Below, piece after piece: positions 9,137 to 15,440 of a stretch of 33,519 nt of DNA. Origin of the DNA: Enterobacter sp. (GTDB lineage: Bacteria; Pseudomonadota; Gammaproteobacteria; Enterobacterales; Enterobacteriaceae). The stretch covers positions 1-33,519 of the forward strand of contig JALCNW010000049.1 in assembly GCA_022649305.1 (NCBI GenBank), in the 5' to 3' direction. The stretch's first letter is position 1. Each line of letters starts with the position of its first letter. Made by a program: the position numbers and the translations under genes. Under the pieces are notes generated by a model that did no database searches, was not told the DNA's origin, and worked only from the letters and a program-made list of their open reading frames with translations.

Positions 9137-10585
9137 ATGTCTAGTTTAAATTGCTCACTAACAATAGACGCAATGAAACTCCGAGCGTATTATAAGTACA
9201 TTGCAAATCACATCTATGGTTACTCAGAAAATGAGCAACCATTCGACTTAACACATCAAAAAAACATACTGCATATAATGAAGAAAAGAAATTTAATCTT
9301 ACCATTGTTCTTAATGTTCACACCCTTTGTCGCCATTGCAGGCACCTTGAACACACTCGTTTCAGACCCGATTACAAATACATTCGTGATTGTGAATACT
9401 TTCTTAACGATCTTTTTTGTTTTTGTACGCTTTGACAGGTTTGCAGTTGTTCATGGCCCTGAAATACTCACTACAGTCGGGATTCTCGGCTGCTTTGTAG
9501 GTATAGCAACTTCGTTATTGCATTTTGATGCGATGAATGTCGCCGAAAGTGTTCCTCATTTGCTTGAAGGTGTGAAAACAGCCTTTTTAGCATCATTAAG
9601 TGGAGTGTTTGGTTCACTCGTTATTAGAGGACGTCACTATTTTCAAAAACAACCTATCCCCCAGAGTTCCGGAACACCTAAAGCAGCAAGTCTGGACGAT
9701 GTTGTAGCAGCGACTCAGGCCCTTCAACTTAGTCTATCTGGGAGTGAAGAAGGTAGTTTACTTTCTCAACTAAAATTGATGCGTCAAGAACAAGTTGATG
9801 AGTTACGCTCACTACGCACGTCATTCGAAACATTTTCCCAGAAAATGGCACAAGATGGTTCTAAAGCATTGATTGAAGCATTAAAGGAAGTCATTAAAGA
9901 CTTTAATGCTCAAATTAACGAACAGTTCGGTGAGAATTTCAAACACTTAAATGCGAGTGTTGAGAAACTGGTCATCTGGCAGAAGCAGTATAAAGATGAG
10001 CTCGACAATCTATTCATCTTGCAAAAATCATCTGCTGATGACCTTCAACGTGCCTCTTCTGGTCTGTCACTTTTCATTGACCGGGCATCTAGTTTTGCTG
10101 GAACAGCAGAAGCACTTGAATTAACGCTTAAGGGATTGGTCATACAGCATCAACAAATAGAGCAATCTCAACAATCTATGACTAATGTACTATCTCAGAT
10201 GAAGGACATAACCCCCCAGTTTTCAAAGAAAATTGATGAAATGACAGACTCAATGTCGAAAGGTGTCTTAAAAATCCAGACTGAGATTAGCGATATAGTT
10301 AAAAATTTTGGCATTCAGTTCCAATCCTCTTCATCAGAATTAAAGCAACTTCTCACGGAGACACTTCGTAAATCGCAGTCGGAAGTCAATGATGGATTAA
10401 CTACTTCGATGGACGCCGTTAGACAAAGTGTCGTTGCACTAGATAAGGGCCTACAAGAAGAACTAACTAAAAGCCTTGAATCTCTTGGCCGTCAACTTGC
10501 TTCACTCTCAGAAAAATTTGTTTCTGATTACACCCCATTGACAGATCGCCTGCGCGAAGTTGTTCGTATTGCTTCAGTGAAATGA
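9137..10585 (+). CDS. zorA: ZorA-like MotA/ExbB family membrane protein with long coiled-coil tail
   Basis: A 482-residue protein with hydrophobic segments at about 52-70, 80-98, 108-130 and 142-164. The last two lie in a MotA/TolQ/ExbB proton-channel-like region with glycine-rich helices (TTVGILGCFVGIAT and LLEGVKTAFLASLSGVFGSL). A polar, mostly helical tail follows from about 200 to 480. This architecture is that of ZorA, the pentameric stator part of Zorya, whose cytoplasmic tail is thought to carry a signal from envelope sensing to effectors. The start is uncertain: ATG 9137 has no Shine-Dalgarno and follows a C8 tract, and ATG 9278 (MKKRNLILPLF), just before helix 1, is an alternative. 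The MotB-like partner starts 7 bp after it. Codon use is AT-rich, unlike the flanks. Confidence 0.82.
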   Translation: MSSLNCSLTIDAMKLRAYYKYIANHIYGYSENEQPFDLTHQKNILHIMKKRNLILPLFLMFTPFVAIAGTLNTLVSDPITNTFVIVNTFLTIFFVFVRFDRFAVVHGPEILTTVGILGCFVGIATSLLHFDAMNVAESVPHLLEGVKTAFLASLSGVFGSLVIRGRHYFQKQPIPQSSGTPKAASLDDVVAATQALQLSLSGSEEGSLLSQLKLMRQEQVDELRSLRTSFETFSQKMAQDGSKALIEALKEVIKDFNAQINEQFGENFKHLNASVEKLVIWQKQYKDELDNLFILQKSSADDLQRASSGLSLFIDRASSFAGTAEALELTLKGLVIQHQQIEQSQQSMTNVLSQMKDITPQFSKKIDEMTDSMSKGVLKIQTEISDIVKNFGIQFQSSSSELKQLLTETLRKSQSEVNDGLTTSMDAVRQSVVALDKGLQEELTKSLESLGRQLASLSEKFVSDYTPLTDRLREVVRIASVK

Positions 10586-10592
10586 GAGAAAG

Positions 10593-11273
10593 ATGAATAT
10601 AGAACAAAGTAATCAATCTCATTGGATACCATTAGCAGATTTAATGACTGGACTGATGATGGTATTCATGCTATTAACGGCAGCCTTCATGCTTCGCGTT
10701 GAGCAGACAACAACTCTCGTCGTGAAAGAGTATGAATTGACAAAACGTGACATGCTATTGGCTTTACAAAAGGAGTTTTCTAAAGATTTAAAGCAATGGA
10801 ATGCTGAAATATTAGGAGACATGACAATACGTTTTAATGACCCTTCTGTTCTTTTTGCAACGGGGTCTTCTGAACTGCGCCCCCGTTTTAAACAGGTATT
10901 GGGTGAATTTTTCCCACGTTATATTACCTTGCTCAACTCTGCTCAATTTAAAAATACGGTCAAAGAAATTCGCATCGAAGGGCATACAAGTGCATTTTGG
11001 AACGGGGCCAAGAATGAAAAAGAGGCTTATTTCAAAAATATGGAATTGTCTCAGGCACGGACCCGAAGCGCACTTGAATATTTGATGTCATTATCTAAAG
11101 TGCAAAATAATCAAGACTGGCTTATACAACACATGACAGCTAATGGACTTTCATCATCCCATCCTCTTTCAGCGGATGCTTCGAAAAATGCGAATCAACG
11201 TGTAGAGTTTCGTATTGTCACGAATGCAAGTGAAAAAATGGATTTAATTGCGCATAAGCTATCTAAGAAATGA
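10593..11273 (+). CDS. zorB: ZorB-like MotB/OmpA family protein
   Basis: A 226-residue protein with one N-terminal transmembrane helix (about 12-34) and a periplasmic OmpA/MotB-like peptidoglycan-binding domain (about 80-210: FATGSSELRPRFK, IEGHTS, ELSQARTRSALEYL, NQRVEFRI). Asp16, at the cytoplasmic edge of the helix in WIPLADLMTG, is at the position of the proton-carrying aspartate in MotB/ZorB. In Zorya, ZorA5B2 forms a proton-driven motor anchored in the cell wall. GAGAAAG precedes the ATG. It overlaps the next gene by ATGA, so the pair is translationally coupled. The domain order and partner distinguish it from flagellar MotB: no other flagellar gene is near. Confidence 0.85.
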   Translation: MNIEQSNQSHWIPLADLMTGLMMVFMLLTAAFMLRVEQTTTLVVKEYELTKRDMLLALQKEFSKDLKQWNAEILGDMTIRFNDPSVLFATGSSELRPRFKQVLGEFFPRYITLLNSAQFKNTVKEIRIEGHTSAFWNGAKNEKEAYFKNMELSQARTRSALEYLMSLSKVQNNQDWLIQHMTANGLSSSHPLSADASKNANQRVEFRIVTNASEKMDLIAHKLSKK

Positions 11274-12121
11274 ACTTTAAACTGCCAAACTTTCTAAACT
11301 GGGAATTATTGAACACGTTACGTCATGAGATGTCTGCCCCACTCACTGAAAGCTTTGTTCTTGACGTACATTTCAAACAAATCGATATCCCTATCGTCGA
11401 ACGCCTAAGAAATGCAGGCATCGATGTTAATATTGATGATATTAAAATTCATGATGATGGCACACTGATTTACAATGGCTTCCGAGTATTGCTCTATATC
11501 AGAGATATTTCATCGATCGCAGGGCAAACACGGATGCCTAAATATCATTTTTCTTACTGCAAGGCCCTTGAGACAATGCAAAAAAACTCAAGATTTGGGC
11601 GTTATGTAGTGGCGAATAGAGATTCAGGTGAATTTCAGGTCAATGTCATGGATAGTAATATTAAAACACAGACCGTGAGATTGAATGTTTGCCAGAACTG
11701 TCTTGATACAATCCGATGGAAAGGATTTGATATGCAAAAAATGGCTCGCCCAATGCGACTTAACATAGTATCTCATTTTTCGCTGCTTGATTTTTTTAGA
11801 GAATACCCTCGGGATCTTGTCAATGTAAAGCCTATACATACATCCGATACAGCTCCTGTGAATACTTACACGGATGACTGGGCGAAACTATCAAGAACAA
11901 TAAAACTAGCTCGGGGCCAACAATGTAAAACTTGTCGCATAGTGCTCCAAGATAGCGAATCAAAGTATCTTCATCTACATCATCGAAATGGACTGAAATA
12001 TGACAACAGCGAAGCAAATCTTGATGTTCTGTGCATTGCATGTCATGCAGAGCAACCTATGCATGGGCATATCAAGGTTCTACCTGATTACAAAGAATTT
12101 TTAGCCCGCCACCAATGCTAA
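11270..12121 (+). CDS. zorE: HNH endonuclease, ZorE-like effector
   Basis: A 283-residue protein with a C-terminal HNH nuclease domain: C219-x2-C222, H237-H238-x-N240, N250 and C255-x2-C258-H259, that is CKTC...HLHHRNG...N...LCIACH. The histidine pair and the zinc-binding cysteines are all present, so the nuclease looks intact. The N-terminal ~200 residues match no domain I recognise; a second pair C141-x2-C144 (CQNC) may bind metal. Next to zorA and zorB with an ATGA overlap, it is best called ZorE, the nuclease of type II Zorya, which is thought to attack phage DNA once the ZorAB motor is triggered. This is assigned by context and motif only. Confidence 0.78.
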   Translation: MNFKLPNFLNWELLNTLRHEMSAPLTESFVLDVHFKQIDIPIVERLRNAGIDVNIDDIKIHDDGTLIYNGFRVLLYIRDISSIAGQTRMPKYHFSYCKALETMQKNSRFGRYVVANRDSGEFQVNVMDSNIKTQTVRLNVCQNCLDTIRWKGFDMQKMARPMRLNIVSHFSLLDFFREYPRDLVNVKPIHTSDTAPVNTYTDDWAKLSRTIKLARGQQCKTCRIVLQDSESKYLHLHHRNGLKYDNSEANLDVLCIACHAEQPMHGHIKVLPDYKEFLARHQC

Positions 12122-12175
12122 TCTCAGATGAGAGCTTACAACTAAATCATGTTAAATGTTGTTCCACTCATAAGC

Positions 12176-12229
12176 TTATTTATGGCAATCTGCTTCTACG
12201 CCAATACCGATGGTATCTTTTTTTGCCAT
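12176..12229 (-). CDS. Possible 17-residue small ORF
   Basis: The minus strand reads ATG, 16 further codons, then TAA, giving MAKKDTIGIGVEADCHK. The codons are those preferred in enterobacteria. There is only a weak AGG about 8 nt upstream. The frame lies across an 8-bp inverted repeat (12181-12188 TATGGCAA and 12223-12230 TTGCCATA), so it may be just the sequence of a hairpin. No homology claim is made. Confidence 0.2.
   Translation of the reverse strand: MAKKDTIGIGVEADCHK
12203..12224 (+). terminator. Weak terminator-like hairpin after the defence operon
   Basis: ATACC-GAT-GGTAT followed by C and a T-run. The stem is only about 5 bp and lies inside a larger inverted repeat (12181-12230). 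It is the only terminator candidate between zorE and the RIO kinase gene. Confidence 0.4.
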
Positions 12230-12240
12230 ATCACAGCCTG

Positions 12241-12246
12241 TATAAT
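12241..12246 (+). promoter_or_regulatory. -10 element of the RIO kinase gene
   Basis: A perfect TATAAT sits 38 bp upstream of the ATG at 12285. TTGCCA at 12223-12228 is only 12 bp away, too close for a normal -35, and the 17-bp position is a T-run. The promoter is therefore plausible but incomplete. Confidence 0.45.
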
Positions 12247-12277
12247 TGGTACGAAAAGCGCCTGAAATAAGGTATAA

Positions 12278-12322
12278 ATGCCGCATGAAAATCCCAAACA
12301 GAATCCAACCGCTGGTCGATGA
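12278..12322 (+). CDS. 14-residue upstream ORF overlapping the RIO kinase start
   Basis: ATG at 12278 follows AAGG (12269-12272) with a 5-nt spacer and reads MPHENPKQNPTAGR, then TGA. It overlaps the first 38 bases of the kinase gene in another frame. It has the more favourable ribosome-binding site, so it could set the translation level of the kinase. No expression evidence is available. Confidence 0.3.
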   Translation: MPHENPKQNPTAGR

Positions 12323-13139
12323 TGGTCTGATCGATGATGTCCTCCAGCGACTGAAAAGCGGCAAAGAAGCCGACGTTTACACCGTGCTATGCGGTGACAA
12401 GATCCAGTGCGCGAAAGTGTACAAAGAAGCCTCGCAGCGCAGCTTTAAGCAGGCGGTGCAGTATCAGGAAGGCCGCAAGGTCCGCAGCAGCCGCAATACG
12501 CGCGCCATGCAGAAAGGCTCGAAGTTCGGCCGCAAGCAGCAGGAAGACTCCTGGCATACGGCAGAAGTCGATGCCCTGTTCCGTCTCGCCAATGCCGGGG
12601 TGCGCGTGCCGCAGCCTTATCTGTGCATTGACGGGGTGCTGCTGATGGAGTTGGTCACGGACGCTGATGGTTCGGTAGCGCCACGTCTTAGCGATGTGAC
12701 GTTATCAGAAGATCAAGCGCTGGCAGATTTCGAGACGATGATCCGCAACATCGTGCGCATGCTGTGCGCAGGCCTCGTGCATGGCGATCTCTCGGAGTTT
12801 AACGTACTGCTGGATGCCGACGGGCCGGTCATTATCGATCTGCCGCAGGCGGTGGACGCAGCGGCGAACAATCACGCTGAATCCATGTTTGAACGTGATG
12901 TGAACAACATCACCGCTTACTACGGTCAGTTTGCCCCGCAGTTGTTGCAGACGCGCTATGCGAAAGAGATCTGGGCGATATATGAAGATGGGAAGCTTAC
13001 CCCAGAAATCACCCTCACCGGGCTGTTTGTCGAAGAAGCTCACGAAGTGGATATGGATTCACTGATGGATGAAATCATCACCGCAGAAGACGAATACTAT
13101 GAACGCCAGCGCGCTATCCGCGAGCGTGACGACGAGTAG
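12285..13139 (+). CDS. RIO1-family serine/threonine protein kinase
   Basis: A 284-residue RIO-type kinase. The nucleotide loop is SGKEADVY (residues 25-32) and the ATP lysine is in CAKVYK (Lys44). The flexible loop contains RKVRSSRNTRAMQKGSKFGRK in the RIO1 manner. The catalytic loop is VHGDLSEFNVLL (Asp168, Asn173) and the metal-binding Asp185 is in IIDLPQAVD, where RIO kinases lack DFG. In eukaryotes and archaea RIO1 matures small ribosomal subunits; bacterial members are little studied. All catalytic residues are present. The start MKIPNRIQPLVDDG has AAGG 12 nt upstream, a long spacing; an out-of-frame ATG at 12278 has the better spacing and encodes a short peptide. Confidence 0.88.
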   Translation: MKIPNRIQPLVDDGLIDDVLQRLKSGKEADVYTVLCGDKIQCAKVYKEASQRSFKQAVQYQEGRKVRSSRNTRAMQKGSKFGRKQQEDSWHTAEVDALFRLANAGVRVPQPYLCIDGVLLMELVTDADGSVAPRLSDVTLSEDQALADFETMIRNIVRMLCAGLVHGDLSEFNVLLDADGPVIIDLPQAVDAAANNHAESMFERDVNNITAYYGQFAPQLLQTRYAKEIWAIYEDGKLTPEITLTGLFVEEAHEVDMDSLMDEIITAEDEYYERQRAIRERDDE

Positions 13140-13161
13140 CCGCGCACCACGCGATAAATCA

Positions 13162-13185
13162 GGATCGCTGTCATAACAGCGATCC
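13162..13185 (+). terminator. Perfect 10-bp hairpin after the RIO kinase gene
   Basis: GGATCGCTGT, loop CATA, ACAGCGATCC. The stem is strong but followed by GCCCC, not a T-run, so it would be a Rho-assisted terminator or 3'-end stabiliser. Confidence 0.5.
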
Positions 13186-13270
13186 GCCCCATCAAATTTA
13201 ACAGCTATCCTCCCCGCCCATTCCATCTTAGGATCGTTTGCACTCTCAGGTCATCAATCACAGGCTTTAC

Positions 13271-13426
13271 ATGAATACCTTCAGCATCGTTGCCATTCCC
13301 TTCTTTGTCATCGGCGTCGTCATGCTCGCGCTTGCGGCCACCCGAAAAGAGCTGACGTTTTTAATTACGGGTGGGGTGTTTATGACGTCATCTGTGGTTA
13401 ATGCCATCCTCGGGTTGACGTTGTAG
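13271..13426 (+). CDS. Small two-helix inner membrane protein of unknown function
   Basis: A 51-residue protein consisting of almost nothing but two hydrophobic helices, about 3-24 (FSIVAIPFFVIGVVMLALAA) and 29-49, joined by the short charged loop TRKEL. I place the start at MNTFSIV; the frame is open 33 bp further up but those codons look non-coding. The ribosome-binding site is weak (CAGG, 8 nt). I do not recognise the family. Enterobacterial small membrane proteins of this shape often assist larger membrane complexes or respond to stress, but no partner is evident here. Confidence 0.6.
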   Translation: MNTFSIVAIPFFVIGVVMLALAATRKELTFLITGGVFMTSSVVNAILGLTL

Positions 13427-13613
13427 CCAGACGCTCAACCATCGCGACCCGCCATGCCGGAGATATTCATCACGAACCGGTAGTGGATCTCGCCTTTCAA
13501 AATGTGCAAAAAACGTCCTTGATCCACTTACAGTTTTTTCCTAAAGCCTTGCCGCTTCGCTCATGCCATCCTTAATCACGCTCATAACATGAATAACGTT
13601 AGTTGAGGATATT

Positions 13614-13970
13614 ATGAAAACGACAATTATCGCACTCTCTGCACTTCTGCTGGCTACCCCTGTTCTGGCCGCAACCACACATGCAACCGACGACACCGTT
13701 GCCGCCGCGAATGAAAACGCGAACAACGCTAAACAAAAACTGCATGAAGAGCAGCATAAAGGCGAACAGCTGAAGCTGAAATCTGAACACGCCGCTGAAG
13801 GCAAAAGCGAAAGCTTTGGCAGTAAAGTAAGCGAAGATTCTCAGAAGGCCTGGCACAAAACCAAAGAAGGTACCGAGAAAGGGTGGGATGCCACCAAAGA
13901 AGGTACTGAGAAAGGCTGGAATAAGACCAAAGAAGGCGCTGAGTCGCTGGAAAAGAAAGTCACTGAATAA
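13614..13970 (+). CDS. Periplasmic LEA-like repeat protein, function unknown
   Basis: 118 residues. A signal peptide of 19 residues (MKTTIIALSALLLATPVLA, cleaved before ATTHA) sends it to the periplasm. The mature protein is very hydrophilic, free of cysteine and proline, and rich in Lys, Glu, Ala and Gly. It contains three 11-residue units: HKTKEGTEKGW (81-91), DATKEGTEKGW (92-102) and NKTKEGAESLE (103-113). Eleven-residue K/E/G/A repeats are typical of group 3 LEA proteins, which are disordered in solution and fold into amphipathic helices on drying or at membranes. TGAGGA precedes the ATG. A strong terminator follows, so it is monocistronic. Protection against desiccation or osmotic stress is an inference from composition only. 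Confidence 0.75.
   Translation: MKTTIIALSALLLATPVLAATTHATDDTVAAANENANNAKQKLHEEQHKGEQLKLKSEHAAEGKSESFGSKVSEDSQKAWHKTKEGTEKGWDATKEGTEKGWNKTKEGAESLEKKVTE
13854..13952 (+). repeat. Three tandem 33-bp repeats encoding 11-residue LEA-like units
   Basis: The first two units are nearly identical at the DNA level (ACCAAAGAAGGTACC/TGAGAAAGG), the third has diverged. The copy number could vary between strains by recombination without changing the frame. Confidence 0.8.
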
Positions 13971-13987
13971 CCCCTGTACTCTCGTTC

Positions 13988-14015
13988 AAAAGGCCGCCTT
14001 CGCGGCCTTTTTTAT
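13988..14015 (+). terminator. Intrinsic terminator after the LEA-like gene
   Basis: AAAAGGCCGC, loop CTTC, GCGGCCTTTTTT. Strong GC stem, tetraloop and T-run. Confidence 0.92.
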
Positions 14016-14038
14016 TGCCCTTACGGCAAAAATTATCC

Positions 14039-14069
14039 GAATAAATCTTCGTCTCCATGCGTTTACACC
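14039..14069 (+). promoter_or_regulatory. Putative ECF-sigma promoter of the yceI-like gene
   Basis: GAATA (14039-14043), 16 bp, CGTTTACACC (14060-14069). The same 15 bases at the same spacing occur upstream of the TPR-sigma-anti-sigma operon (16563-16593, minus strand). The second block ends 24 bp before the ATG, where a -10 element should be. The CGTT core resembles -10 elements of many ECF promoters. Confidence 0.65.
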
Positions 14070-14093
14070 TTGACCGCATAATGGAGATCCCCA

Positions 14094-14657
14094 ATGACAC
14101 GCCTGATTTTACTGTTCGTAACCACCCTGTTTTGTCCGATGCTCTACGCTTCGTCCACCCGCTACGCCATCGATACGGATAACACCGGGATCAAACTGTC
14201 GTGGCACGCCTTTGGCGGCATCCTTTCCTGGGCCAATCTGAATGGGGTAACAGGGGACGTTACGCTAAATCCGGACAATGAATTTAACGATCGCATCAAG
14301 GTCACCATCCCCGTCGCGACGCTGGTTGCATCCAACAAACTGCTCACCTGGCAGCTTAAAAGTGACATGTTTTTTGAGGCCGCACGCTACCCCAATATTG
14401 TCTTTACCAGCACTCGCGTCGTCACGCTGGGGAATGGCCATTTTCGGGTATTTGGCTCGCTCACGGTCAAAGATATCCAGCGCCCGGTCATCCTTGAAGC
14501 CACGCTCGAAGAACACAAAGCAGCCAATACGCTGTCGCTGCACGCCAACACCGCCATTTCGCGTTCCGCCTACCATATGGACAAATTCGCGTTAGTCGTG
14601 GATGACCGCATCGCTATTCATATTGATATTCAGGCCAAAGCCCAGCCGACATCATGA
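14094..14657 (+). CDS. YceI-family periplasmic protein
   Basis: 187 residues with a signal peptide (about 1-19, cleaved after MLYA) and a single YceI-like lipocalin-fold domain: YAIDTDNTGIKLSWHAFGG at the start of the mature part, DMFFEAARYPNIVFTSTRV, FGSLTVKDIQRPVILEA, AISRSAYHMDKF and VVDDRIAIHIDIQA. Family members bind long isoprenoids such as ubiquinone precursors and are often induced by envelope, base or osmotic stress. It is shorter on homology to E. coli YceI and is probably a separate paralogue. GGAG precedes the ATG. The last 6 bp overlap the convergent anti-sigma gene. The upstream signature shared with the sigma operon suggests it is a target of that sigma factor. Confidence 0.85.
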   Translation: MTRLILLFVTTLFCPMLYASSTRYAIDTDNTGIKLSWHAFGGILSWANLNGVTGDVTLNPDNEFNDRIKVTIPVATLVASNKLLTWQLKSDMFFEAARYPNIVFTSTRVVTLGNGHFRVFGSLTVKDIQRPVILEATLEEHKAANTLSLHANTAISRSAYHMDKFALVVDDRIAIHIDIQAKAQPTS

Positions 14658-15440
14658 AAGCGCGGCCTGCAAACGTTGTGCGCTCTGCTGGAGTTGGTCC
14701 GCAGGGTTGCGTCCGATCAGGACAAACTGATAATCCCGATAATTCCACCACGCCAGGTTCATGCCGTGCCGTTGTTCACTGTTGATACCGGTATGACTCG
14801 CCTGTTCGAACGGGGAAATACACAGTGCCATCGGGCCAAAATCCGCATGAATCCAGGCTATCTGGGCGATGGAGGTGCTGTCGTAACGCAACATGCGAAC
14901 CATCTTCAGTTCCGCGCCGTGCAGGGCAAGCTGCTGTGCAGTGAGCGCGAGTCCGATATCTTGTTCGGTTCGGGCCAGGCCGCGCTGGATAACGGGCAAT
15001 GAGCTGTCCACGTCCAGCAGCGTCTCGGCACTGTAAAGCGACATATATTGCGCCTCCAGATCGCGAATATGCGCGGTCTCGTTAAGCGCGCCTGCCGATG
15101 GCCGCACCAGATAACCCAGCCCAGAACCGAGGACTAGAAAGCTGAGCGAGGCCGCAATCAGCGAACGCCGGCTTACGCCAGGACGCTCGACCGGGTTAGC
15201 CGCCAGATGTGCCTCCAGTTTCTCCTGCATTCGCGCGGACGGTGCCTCAGCAAGCAAAGGCGCAAAGGCACGTTGATAATCCTGATTGCTTTTCATCAGC
15301 TCGGCGGTGCGCCCCGACAACTGTTCGTCGCTTCTGAGCCGCTCCTCAAACTTAAGCGCGTCGATGTGACTCATCGCCCCGTCCAGCCAGGCGACTATCG
15401 CTTCGTCATCATAAGGGGGGGTAAAACGGTGCGATTTCAT
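14652..15440 (-). CDS. Membrane-bound anti-sigma factor
   Basis: 262 residues. A cytoplasmic N-terminal domain (about 1-90, DDEAIVAWLDGAMSHIDALKFEERL, an anti-sigma-like helical bundle) is followed by one transmembrane helix at about 93-112 (SLIAASLSFLVLGSGLGYLV) and a ~150-residue periplasmic domain. I see no HxxxCxxC zinc motif, so it is not of the classical ZAS type in the usual sense. It starts within ATGA shared with the sigma gene stop codon, with GGAG upstream, so sigma and anti-sigma are made together. It presumably holds the sigma factor at the membrane until a periplasmic signal acts. The signal is unknown. Confidence 0.8.
   Translation of the reverse strand: MKSHRFTPPYDDEAIVAWLDGAMSHIDALKFEERLRSDEQLSGRTAELMKSNQDYQRAFAPLLAEAPSARMQEKLEAHLAANPVERPGVSRRSLIAASLSFLVLGSGLGYLVRPSAGALNETAHIRDLEAQYMSLYSAETLLDVDSSLPVIQRGLARTEQDIGLALTAQQLALHGAELKMVRMLRYDSTSIAQIAWIHADFGPMALCISPFEQASHTGINSEQRHGMNLAWWNYRDYQFVLIGRNPADQLQQSAQRLQAALS

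Noticed and set aside
10593..11273. Flagellar MotB assignment for the OmpA-like protein
   Set aside because: No flagellar genes nearby, and the coupled HNH gene plus the long-tailed MotA-like partner fit Zorya better.
8758..12284. Search for a duplicated ssrA 3' end (att site) and integrase
   Set aside because: Neither is present by eye; no attachment site is claimed.
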